Origin: VRUE01 sp036271315
GTDB lineage: Bacteria > Actinomycetota > Thermoleophilia > Solirubrobacterales > 70-9
Assembly: GCA_036271315.1 (NCBI GenBank)
Contig: DATBAV010000011.1
Coordinates: 46,749 to 110,748 of the forward strand
Reading direction: 5' to 3'
DNA: 64,000 nt
The notes below the pieces were generated by a model, which worked only from the letters and a program-made list of their open reading frames with translations, was not told where the DNA came from and made no database searches. A program made the position numbers and the translations under genes. Of this stretch, positions 16,793 through 23,209 are shown one piece after another (position 1 is the first letter of the stretch; each line of letters opens with the position of its first letter).

Positions 16793-16896
16793 CGCGCTGT
16801 CGGCCTGGAGGGAGCGCGCCCGTACGACCTGCGTCACAGCTTCGTCTCGTTCCGCCTGATGCGGACGACGAGGAGGGGAGCAGGAAATCCCTGCTA
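16793..16896 (+). pseudogene. internally deleted tyrosine integrase remnant
   Basis: The translation GARPYDLRHSFVSF at about 16811-16852 matches the catalytic box NARPYDLRHSFIS of the intact integrase at 24.1 kb. It then jumps directly to sequence like the integrase 3' end (GGAGCAGGAAATCCCTGCTAA), losing the GHS..Y part. It abuts the displaced attachment copy at 16901 just as the intact integrase abuts its own, so it marks an older, immobilised element to the left. Confidence 0.75.
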
Positions 16897-16900
16897 ATCC

Positions 16901-16936
16901 CTACAACCCCATCAGCTTGCCGAGGATCTCCTTCAT
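16901..16936. repeat. displaced attachment-site copy (dehydrogenase 3' end)
   Basis: 16901-16921 is identical to 24378-24398, and the next 15 nt differ at three sites. On the minus strand it spells MKEILGKLMGL and stop, the exact C-terminus of the acyl-CoA dehydrogenase at 24.4 kb, with the only differences being synonymous (TTG to CTC). This is what an integration into the gene's 3' end leaves behind. Confidence 0.8.
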
Positions 16937-17110
16937 GAGTTCCGAGCATGGCACGGGAGGGCACGCGGGATCATCGGAGGGCACGGATTCCCAGCAAATC
17001 AGCCTGTTTGGGAACGGGTGCGATGATCAGTCGTGATCAGGGGTGGCTCGGACAATGTGTCCGAATCGTGTCCGCCAGGAGCTTCCCGCCCCGGCGCTAC
17101 CATTCCTGAC
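16937..17110. other. junction region with second integrase-tail remnant
   Basis: Non-coding stretch. 17055-17076 is a 22-bp exact copy of 24311-24332, the segment of the integrase gene that encodes VSESCPP. Two TGATCA sites flank GTCG at 17023-17038. The copy suggests a further fragment of an integrase 3' end left during stacking of elements. Confidence 0.6.
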
Positions 17111-17347
17111 GTGGCCGCATCGCCAACCACCCGCGTCGAGATCGACACCGATCTACTCGACCGCCTGCGCAAGCGTCGCCCCGAGCGGAGCGACCGCGAG
17201 CTGCTCGAAAGCGCCGTTCGCATCCAGCTGGGACGTGAGGCAATCGCCCGCGTCAGGAAGCGCTTTGCCGGCGTGCCGATGGAGGAGATCGAACGCGAGG
17301 CGGTCAAAGCGGTGCACGAAGCTCGCCGCGAACGCGCCGTCGATTGA
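17111..17347 (+). CDS. RHH-type antitoxin-like protein
   Basis: A 78-aa protein with an N-terminal strand-helix-helix (TTRVEIDTDLLDRLRKRRPERSDRELLESA) like ribbon-helix-helix/VapB antitoxins and a charged C-terminal helix that would bind the toxin. GTG at 17111 is preferred; an upstream GTG extends into integrase-like junction sequence. Its stop overlaps the TTG of the PIN gene (TTGA), the classic toxin-antitoxin layout, and such a pair would autoregulate. Confidence 0.68.
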   Translation: MAASPTTRVEIDTDLLDRLRKRRPERSDRELLESAVRIQLGREAIARVRKRFAGVPMEEIEREAVKAVHEARRERAVD

Positions 17348-17770
17348 AACGGCTGGTCATAGACGCCAGCACGCTGGTGTCTGGAATCACCGGCTCGCGC
17401 CTTGAGAGTCCGCCTTGCGTGATCTACGACGCGGTTTCGGAGATGAGCGTCGAGGTCGATCATCTGCCCGCGCCTGCTTGTCGAGGTCGAGCGTGCGCTG
17501 CGAAAGCCCTACTTCCGCGAGCTGATCGACGACCAGGAGATCGCCGAAGCCATTTCGATCATTCGTGATGCTGGGATCATGCTCGACGACCCGGCCGATC
17601 CCCCAGCTGTCCTACGCGATCCGACCGACGACTACTTGATTGCTCTTGCCCGGAAAGCCGGTGCTGAAGCGATAGTTACCAGCGATGGCGATCTACTTGA
17701 CCACGACGCTCTGAGTCCTCCGGCACTCGATCCTCGGACGGCTTGCAAGCTTCTCGCGCTAATCGACTAG
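17344..17770 (+). pseudogene. PIN-domain (VapC/COG1569-like) toxin with a +1 frameshift
   Basis: The first frame gives MKRLVIDASTLVSG with the first PIN Asp. At about 17458 one extra G shifts the frame; reading on in the new frame gives ICPRLLVEVERALRKPYF, then DDYLIALARKAG and VTSDGDLL with the other PIN acids, ending at 17770. All catalytic acids are present in the joined product of about 141 aa. Either an inactivated toxin or a sequencing error. PIN proteins are metal-dependent RNases. Confidence 0.75.
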
Positions 17771-17805
17771 GGCTCGTCTAGATCAGCCGGTACCGTATCG
17801 GCAGG

Positions 17806-18477
17806 ATGCCGCAGTTGCTCGACAATCCCGTCTCATCGCCAAGGCTTGCCCGGCACGCATGCCGTTTTTGCGATCACCTGGAGGCTGGAACCAGCGAGTC
17901 CTTGAACTGGCGTGTCGTTGCCGAGACGGATCGGCTTGTGGCTGTCCCATCGGTGGGTGCGCTCGTCCCTGGCTGGCTCCTACTCATCCCAAAGACGCAT
18001 GCCCTGAACCTTGCGGAGTTTGCTGCAGGGACCTGGGCCACGCTTGAGCACGAAATCGAAACTATCGCACGGAGATGGGAGGCTGTCTTTGGTCCGCTGA
18101 CCTGGTTTGAGCATGGACCGGTCCGGCCGGGAACCCCTACAGGGTGCAGTATTGACCATGCGCATCTCCACCTTGTTCCGCTTGGGTCGATGGACCTCCT
18201 TCAACCGACCAAGGCGCAGTTCCCAGAGCTTTCTATTGCGAAAGTAGAGAACTTCTGCACCTCGCTCCGGACAGTCGTGGATAGCGATTTTCCATATCTC
18301 TACCTGCGTACACCAGATGCAAAATCTTGGTTGGCGATGGACAGTCGGATTCCCAGTCAAGCCTTTCGCGCAGTCATCGCCAATGAGCAGGGGAGACCGG
18401 ATGAATATGACTGGAAGCGTTTCCCCCAGCGTTCTGTTACTCAGAAGACGATAGACATAGCCCTAGCGGTTCCATGA
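17806..18477 (+). CDS. HIT-family protein with N-terminal CxxC
   Basis: A 223-aa histidine-triad protein. The triad is SIDHAHLHLVPL (His118, 120, 122), and the upstream GWLLLIPKTHALNLAEF is typical of the fold, which hydrolyses or transfers nucleotide monophosphates. An N-terminal ACRFCDH can bind zinc with downstream residues. The C-terminal 90 residues are specific and unrecognised. It is first in a run of three genes on the plus strand (HIT, membrane protein, PPDK-like/MazG-like), inside the integrative element. GC is lower than in core genes. Confidence 0.78.
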   Translation: MPQLLDNPVSSPRLARHACRFCDHLEAGTSESLNWRVVAETDRLVAVPSVGALVPGWLLLIPKTHALNLAEFAAGTWATLEHEIETIARRWEAVFGPLTWFEHGPVRPGTPTGCSIDHAHLHLVPLGSMDLLQPTKAQFPELSIAKVENFCTSLRTVVDSDFPYLYLRTPDAKSWLAMDSRIPSQAFRAVIANEQGRPDEYDWKRFPQRSVTQKTIDIALAVP

Positions 18478-18504
18478 GCGCGATCGGCTGCGGGATTCGC
18501 CTGA

Positions 18505-19188
18505 ATGCCAGATACAGACCCAGAAGCTCCTAGCGAAGGGAGGGGGGACGTCGGCGAGGGGGGACAGCCGAACCCCACCAGTCATCCGAGACGGTTGGGC
18601 GCTCAAGAGCCATCTGACTTTGCGCCCTCAGGCGATCTTTTTGACGACCGACCGCCGTGGGAGTGGAGATCGCGCTACACCGACGCGAGATGCATTCGGC
18701 AGATGTGGGCTGAGGGTATCTACCTAGCGGCGCTACTTGTCCTAGCCGTGGCGACGTTGGTCCTAATTTGGCAAGGATCCCCCGAAGCGTGGCTAGATGT
18801 GAATCACTACCGGTACGAAACCTTTCAGGTTTACTCGTACGCTGCTCTCGGTGGAGCCCTTGGGGGAATCCTGCTCTCTACGAAGTGGCTGTACCACAGC
18901 ATCGCAAGGGGTCGCTGGCACATTGACAGGGTCGCTTGGAGACTTTTCACGCCGCTGCTGTCCGCGGTGTTCGCTTTGGCGCTCGTTGCGCTCTTGCTCT
19001 CGGGCATGCTTGAGCTTTTTAATCGCGATCTTCTGCGGAGGCCTCCGAGTGTATTTGGTTTGAGTCTTGTTTTTGGTTATTTCTCCGACTTCACCGTTGC
19101 ACGTCTTTATGAAATTGCAGAGCACCTCCTAGGATCGCAAAAGGCTGCAACTGGGTCGGCATGTGAAAATGACGCACCCGCCGAGTGA
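18505..19188 (+). CDS. four-helix membrane protein of unknown function
   Basis: A 227-aa protein. The first 60 residues are Pro/Gly/Asp-rich and probably disordered. Membrane segments are likely at 71-89 (GIYLAALLVLAVATLVLIW), 108-127, 148-169 (FTPLLSAVFALALVALLLSG) and 182-200. No family recognised. It sits between the HIT gene (27-nt gap) and the PPDK-like/MazG-like gene (26-nt overlap), so co-translation is likely. In many defence operons the small membrane protein is the killing effector; that role here is inference. Confidence 0.7.
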   Translation: MPDTDPEAPSEGRGDVGEGGQPNPTSHPRRLGAQEPSDFAPSGDLFDDRPPWEWRSRYTDARCIRQMWAEGIYLAALLVLAVATLVLIWQGSPEAWLDVNHYRYETFQVYSYAALGGALGGILLSTKWLYHSIARGRWHIDRVAWRLFTPLLSAVFALALVALLLSGMLELFNRDLLRRPPSVFGLSLVFGYFSDFTVARLYEIAEHLLGSQKAATGSACENDAPAE

Positions 19189-21601
19189 TGTAGCGACAAG
19201 AGGGGACAGAGCCCTAAAAGAGGCGAATTTGTTTGGGGCGAAGGCAGTCGGCCTCGCTGCGCTTCCGAAGAGCTGGACACCGAAGTTCTTTGCTTTGAGG
19301 GTCGGAGTCGTCGCGCAGGCAGCCGACAACAAGACCCTTGAGCGCAGGATTCGAGCTGCTCTCAAGGACCTTGGGCACTGTCCTGACGGTGTAATGGTTA
19401 GATCCAGTGCGCCTGAAGAGGAATTGCAGCAGCGCGGCGCCTTCGACAGCGTGCCCTGCGCTGCCAACGCGAAAGCGGTCATTGAGAGCGCGGCCTCCAT
19501 CGCCGGCAACAATGCGCAGCCGCTTGGATTCGTTGTCCAAGCTCGTATTCCAGGCGTCGCCACGGGCCATCTATCTAATGAGCGACGCGTCAGCCAGGAT
19601 CGGCGTCGCTGGCTCTGGGAGCCGGAGTTGGGCCTTGCAGCCGGGTTCAATGACCGCTTCCGAGTCGACAGCGATGTGCCCACCCGAACGAGCCTGAAAT
19701 GTGCAGAGCTTGAGGATATCCCACGTGTACTTCGCTTCGTGGCTCGCAAGATGACGAAGGTTCCTCAGCGCCTTCATCTGGAGTGGGTATGGGACTCGTC
19801 ACGCATATGGATAGTTCAACGCGATGTCGAAGAAGCTGCTCCAGGAAGCCCTCCCGGAAACACTTGGGCGCATGGGGCACCCGTACCCCTTGATGGTCCC
19901 TTGCGTGTTTTTGCCTTCGCCGCAGATAGCCCTAGGGGCTTTCCAAAGGCTGAGAACGTACGAACATTCGCTCGCGCTGGCCTCCCCCACGGGGATGTGC
20001 GAATCCTTAGTGGGCCGGTTGTGATTGCACGGCTTGCCGAAGACCAAATCAGCCGAGAACTCGACCGTGATCTGCGTGAACTCGTGGCGCACCCTGTCGT
20101 TGTCCGAACCGATATCCGCTCTGAGAGCGGGGAGCCCGTCTTGCTTTCACGCCGCACGGATGACTGCACGGATTACGGCGAGCTTAGAAGTTTTTTGACC
20201 ACAACGGCCAAAGGGTTTCTCGATGAAGGTCGGGCCCCAAAAGATGTTGCCTTCCTTGTACATCGCTTCCTGCTGGGGGAGGCTGGCGCATTTGGAATGG
20301 CGCGTCCCAAAAGCGATCGGGTCATGATCGATGCAACCTGGGGCCTACCGGACGGACTCTTGTTCCACCCGCACGACTCGTACAAAGTTGATCTTGGGTC
20401 GCGTACTGTCGATCGCTATCTCCGCTGTAAGACGGACTACATTGATGTCAATGCAAATGATGAATGGCGGTCGCGCCCAGCGGGTACGCCTTGGGATTGG
20501 AAAGCGTCATTGTCGAAGTCGGTTGCCTTGCAAATTGCCGAGCAAGCAACGAAGGTGGCTGAATATGTAGGCGAGAGTATTGAGGTCATGTTTTTCATCT
20601 TGAAATCCGAGGCGGAGCAAAAAGTTTTGCCCTGGTTTTTTGACAAGGCGAAACGGCCTCTTGCGGACATTCGGGCTGCGCCCGGCTTCTATGTTGGCGA
20701 AAAGGTTCGGATCGAAGACGGCGATGATCTTGCGGCACTGGCTGCAAGCGTAAGCGGGAATGAGGCACCCAAACTAACTCTTCAACTACGGCCCAGCTTC
20801 GAACTGCTTAGATCTCGTGAGTTTATTCTTGAAGTAGCAAAAGTGGCTCGGGAACACAAACTGCCCATTGAGCTTGAGGGAAGCCAGCTTTCGCACGTTT
20901 ATTACCTACTGGATGAAACCGAGGCACCGGTACGCTGTGTCAACCCGTGGGTCCAAGCGGCTCGCCGCCAGCCATTTGGAAAGCTGGTGAGAGATCAGAT
21001 TCCAATTCGGATTGAGCGGCATGGCGAGTATGCAGCTTTTTATACGGCGAGCAGACACGAACTTGCGGCCTTGATAAGGGCGAAGATGATCGAGGAGGCC
21101 ACCGAGTATTACTGGGCTCCCGACAAGGCTTCGAGTCTTGAGGAGCTAGCCGACATTCATGAGCTTTTGCGAGCGGCTGCCGAGAGTTTGGAGGTGCCGT
21201 TTCGTGAGGTTGAGCGGGTCGCCGCAAGTAAGAGATCGGAGCGGGGGGGCTTTGAGGGGGGGCTTGTGCTGGTCGAAACCCGGGACGTGAATGAGGGTCC
21301 GCGCATTGAGGATTCTGGATCTCCGAGTCCAAGGTCCCTATTGCCAGCAGTCCCTCAGGGCAAAAGAAGGCGAGCACTCGCGTCGAGACGTGTGCATCGT
21401 CTTCCGGGGCGACGGTTGACGCTTCCATTGGTTCCCCCCACCGGTTGGGAACTGGATGAGTCTCGTGCGGTGGCGCTCGATGCTGAGGATGAGGTCGTTG
21501 TGGCCTATGGACCAACGGGCATCCAATTGCAGATTCGTCCCCGGCACCGGGGGCCAGCGACTGGCCAAATCGAGCTGTTCAAAGAAGTTGCCGACGGATA
21601 A
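19163..21601 (+). CDS. PPDK_N/PEP-synthase-like protein fused to a MazG-like pyrophosphohydrolase
   Basis: An 812-aa protein (GTG 19163; ATG 19169 possible). Residues 20-225 resemble the ATP-grasp part of PEP synthase/PPDK: LFGAKAVGLAAL, VMVRSSAPEEE, RIWIVQRDVE. Residues 310-480 repeat the theme: VVVRTDIRSESGEPVLLSR and MIDATWGLPDGLLFHPHDSY. Residues 605-705 are a MazG/HisE-like NTP pyrophosphohydrolase: FGKLVRDQIP, EEATE (644-648), ELADIHE (661-667) and RGGF, so the EExxE...ExxD metal site is intact. No phosphohistidine swivel or PEP-binding barrel is present, so it cannot be a normal PEP synthase. A nucleotide-modifying or nucleotide-depleting role is inferred. Overlaps the membrane-protein gene. 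Confidence 0.72.
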   Translation: MKMTHPPSDVATRGDRALKEANLFGAKAVGLAALPKSWTPKFFALRVGVVAQAADNKTLERRIRAALKDLGHCPDGVMVRSSAPEEELQQRGAFDSVPCAANAKAVIESAASIAGNNAQPLGFVVQARIPGVATGHLSNERRVSQDRRRWLWEPELGLAAGFNDRFRVDSDVPTRTSLKCAELEDIPRVLRFVARKMTKVPQRLHLEWVWDSSRIWIVQRDVEEAAPGSPPGNTWAHGAPVPLDGPLRVFAFAADSPRGFPKAENVRTFARAGLPHGDVRILSGPVVIARLAEDQISRELDRDLRELVAHPVVVRTDIRSESGEPVLLSRRTDDCTDYGELRSFLTTTAKGFLDEGRAPKDVAFLVHRFLLGEAGAFGMARPKSDRVMIDATWGLPDGLLFHPHDSYKVDLGSRTVDRYLRCKTDYIDVNANDEWRSRPAGTPWDWKASLSKSVALQIAEQATKVAEYVGESIEVMFFILKSEAEQKVLPWFFDKAKRPLADIRAAPGFYVGEKVRIEDGDDLAALAASVSGNEAPKLTLQLRPSFELLRSREFILEVAKVAREHKLPIELEGSQLSHVYYLLDETEAPVRCVNPWVQAARRQPFGKLVRDQIPIRIERHGEYAAFYTASRHELAALIRAKMIEEATEYYWAPDKASSLEELADIHELLRAAAESLEVPFREVERVAASKRSERGGFEGGLVLVETRDVNEGPRIEDSGSPSPRSLLPAVPQGKRRRALASRRVHRLPGRRLTLPLVPPTGWELDESRAVALDAEDEVVVAYGPTGIQLQIRPRHRGPATGQIELFKEVADG

Positions 21602-21629
21602 CACTTATTTCCTGTAGACTGATAAGTGT
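21601..21629. promoter_or_regulatory. interrupted palindrome upstream of XRE regulator
   Basis: ACACTTAT (21601-21608) and ATAAGTGT (21622-21629) are perfect 8-bp inverted copies 13 nt apart, overlapping the stop of the large gene and lying just before the XRE gene. It is a good candidate for the XRE operator. Confidence 0.6.
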
Positions 21630-21633
21630 CTAA

Positions 21634-21656
21634 CTGGCACGCTCCGTGCGTGCCAG
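21634..21656 (+). promoter_or_regulatory. 9-bp stem hairpin spanning the XRE start
   Basis: CTGGCACGC and GCGTGCCAG pair around TCCGT. The hairpin covers the GTG at 21650, so it could limit translation of the regulator or end the upstream transcript. No T tract follows. Confidence 0.5.
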
Positions 21657-21883
21657 AGAAGGCCCTAAAGAACCTTGGCAATGCGATTCGAGCACGACGG
21701 AGCGAAATCGACGGTCTCTCGCAGGAGGGGCTTGCCGATCTTGCCGGGATGCACCGGACCTACGTCAGCGAGATCGAGCGCGGCTTGCGAAATCCGAGTT
21801 ATCGGAACCTCGTCCGATTGTCGGCGGCGTTGGAGATACCGCTTTCGCAGCTTGTGGCACGCGCTGAACAACTCGAACGTTAG
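21650..21883 (+). CDS. XRE family transcriptional regulator
   Basis: A 77-aa single-domain HTH_3 protein: LGNAIRARRSEIDGLSQEGLADLAGMHRTYVSEIERGLRNPSYRNLVRLSAALEIPLSQL. The HTH residues QEGLADLAGMHRTYVSEIE are near canonical. GTG 21650 starts close to the domain; an in-frame GTG at 21626 would add 8 residues. Likely controls the preceding cassette or the element itself through the palindrome at 21601. Confidence 0.82.
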   Translation: MPEKALKNLGNAIRARRSEIDGLSQEGLADLAGMHRTYVSEIERGLRNPSYRNLVRLSAALEIPLSQLVARAEQLER

Positions 21884-21914
21884 TCCTCGGGACTTCAAGA
21901 AAGAAACGCAAAAT

Positions 21915-21945
21915 GCCCCGGGCGGCGCAGGAACGCCCCCGGGGC
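21915..21945 (+). terminator. GC-rich hairpin between XRE and wHTH genes
   Basis: GCCCCGGGCG and CGCCCCCGGGGC pair with a 2-nt bulge and 9-nt loop, 30 nt after the XRE stop. A strong stem without a T run; it may separate the XRE transcript from the wHTH-XRE pair. Confidence 0.45.
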
Positions 21946-21952
21946 CGGCACA

Positions 21953-21966
21953 GGAGGCGAAGCTCC
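21953..21966 (+). promoter_or_regulatory. conserved leader carrying the Shine-Dalgarno of the wHTH gene
   Basis: GGAGGCGAAGCTCC precedes the ATG at 21968. The same string (GAGGCGAAGCTCCC) precedes the paralogous wHTH start at 50447 in an unrelated mobile element. GGAG can pair with CTCC, so the ribosome site may be partly sequestered. Its conservation also fixes both start codons. Confidence 0.6.
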
Positions 21967-21967
21967 C

Positions 21968-22252
21968 ATGCACGACGAACATATCCGGCGGCGCGTGCTC
22001 ACGCCCGCCCACGAGGACCAGATCGTGGAACGTTCGGTCCTCACCGAAGTTCTGTTCCTGCACCCAGCGCAGCTGACGATCTTGGAGCTTGCCCTTCGGG
22101 TCGAGGGCGATCTATGGGATCACGACCAGGATGCGGTTGAGCGTGCTGTACGTGAGTTGAGCCGCGATGGGCTCATTACCTGCGACTGTCGCCGTCTTGC
22201 GCCCAGCAGGGCTGCTGTGCGCTTTGACGAGCTGCTTGGGGGCGTCAGTTGA
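21968..22252 (+). CDS. small winged-helix DNA-binding protein (island module, copy 1)
   Basis: A 94-aa protein. Residues about 35-85 read as a winged helix: LTILELALRVEGDLWDHDQDAVERAVRELSRDGLITCDCRRLAPS. It is paralogous to the product at 50199-50447 (shared AVERAVR-LS--GLI core). Both genes overlap a downstream XRE gene by 4 nt and share their leader. Probably a regulator acting with the XRE protein; function otherwise unknown. Confidence 0.65.
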   Translation: MHDEHIRRRVLTPAHEDQIVERSVLTEVLFLHPAQLTILELALRVEGDLWDHDQDAVERAVRELSRDGLITCDCRRLAPSRAAVRFDELLGGVS

Positions 22253-22527
22253 GCGCCGTGGCGCAGCGCTTTGGCGAGAACCTGACGAGCGCTCGCGAGG
22301 GGTCGGGCGTCACCCAGGAGGAGCTGAGCTTTCGGGCGGGGCTTCATCGCACCGAGATCGGACTACTTGAGCGCGGCGGGCGCATTCCTCGCATCGACAC
22401 CCTGGCAAAGCTCGCCGGTGCTCTGGGGGTGCCCACATCCAGCCTGCTCGATGGGATCGCCTGGCAGCCGGGGGAGTTCACGCGCGGCGGTTTCCGGCTC
22501 CGGTCTTCAAATGAGACCAGCCCATGA
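22249..22527 (+). CDS. XRE family regulator (island module, copy 1)
   Basis: A 92-aa HTH protein: FGENLTSAREGSGVTQEELSF, then AGLHRTEIGLLERGGRIPRI and DTLAKLAGALGVP. A C-terminal tail W-PGEF-RG-F is shared with its paralog at 49927-50202; the two proteins share most positions over the HTH. The TTG at 22249 overlaps the wHTH stop (TTGA). Downstream, an ATGA overlap leads into a doubtful small frame. Confidence 0.82.
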   Translation: MSAVAQRFGENLTSAREGSGVTQEELSFRAGLHRTEIGLLERGGRIPRIDTLAKLAGALGVPTSSLLDGIAWQPGEFTRGGFRLRSSNETSP

Positions 22528-22772
22528 AGGCGATCTTGTTCAGCCACAGAGACGAGACCGAGACAGAGCAGTCCAGAGAGCAGGAGGCAGATCTGCCAGC
22601 TAGAGACAGACTGAGCGCAGAGGGCTACGAGGCGGACCTCCCAGCAGGTCTCAGACCCGCCTCCAGCTACCAGCCATTTACAGCCCGACACACTATGCAC
22701 TGTGTGCGATCGTGCCTGGGCCGCAGTTTGGTGATCCCAAAGGTCAGGAAGGTTCCGGGACTTTGGCGGTGA
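22524..22772 (+). CDS. doubtful small protein coupled to XRE
   Basis: An 82-aa frame whose ATG overlaps the XRE stop (ATGA), the only good argument for it. The first 45 residues (beginning MKAILFSHRDE and rich in Glu/Arg/Ala) faintly recall the N-terminus of serine recombinases, but no catalytic pattern can be confirmed and the second half looks random. The underlying DNA is purine-rich on this strand. Confidence 0.25.
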   Translation: MKAILFSHRDETETEQSREQEADLPARDRLSAEGYEADLPAGLRPASSYQPFTARHTMHCVRSCLGRSLVIPKVRKVPGLWR

Positions 22773-22791
22773 TCCCTCAGGCCGGGCCTCT

Positions 22792-22832
22792 GGCGGCCGA
22801 TTGTGGCACGGCTTCGCCGTGCGGAGGCCGCC
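22792..22832. other. nested double hairpin upstream of excisionase
   Basis: An outer stem GGCGGCC/GGCCGCC (22792-22798 and 22826-22832) encloses an inner perfect 7-bp stem GCACGGC/GCCGTGC (22806-22822) with a 3-nt loop. It lies in a gene-poor 140-nt stretch before the excisionase; it may be a terminator or part of the recombination region. Confidence 0.45.
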
Positions 22833-22912
22833 TGTATGGAGGCACGGCGAGAGGCTTTGACCTTCGATTGGTGACGCACTGGGAGGGGGTGAATGGAGTA
22901 CGTGCTGAGGAA

Positions 22913-23209
22913 ATGCAACGGCTCCAGCCCGACAACAAGATCGAGCGGCTTCTGTCACCGGAGGAAGTTGCCCGAGCTTGTGGTCTTTCGCGTCGCGCTG
23001 TCTATCGGGCTATCGCGCGAGGGGAGCTGCGCGCAACGCGCCTCTGCAACCGACTGCGGATTCACCCGGCGGAGTTCGAGAAATGGATCGAGGCGGGAAC
23101 GCCAAGACCTGAAACGGCTGCTCGGCCGGATGAGAGGACGACGCCCAGAGCCGGCACCGCACGGGGTTTGCGAGCGCTTCTTGCCGAGGAAAGCAGAGCA
23201 TCGCTATGA
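22913..23209 (+). CDS. excisionase/helix-turn-helix protein
   Basis: A 98-aa protein with the MerR-like Xis fold: LLSPEEVARACGLSRRAVYRAIARGELRATRLCNRLRIHPAEFEKWIE. The C-terminal 40 residues are Pro/Arg-rich. It overlaps the integrase start as ATGA, the standard xis-int layout, so it probably directs excision of the element. ATG 22913 is used; a GTG at 22889 close behind GGGAGGGG is an alternative. Confidence 0.8.
   Translation: MQRLQPDNKIERLLSPEEVARACGLSRRAVYRAIARGELRATRLCNRLRIHPAEFEKWIEAGTPRPETAARPDERTTPRAGTARGLRALLAEESRASL

Noticed and set aside
22524..22772. Serine recombinase N-terminus
   Set aside because: Only a faint resemblance over 40 residues, with no catalytic Ser context and no continuation; kept only as a doubtful frame.
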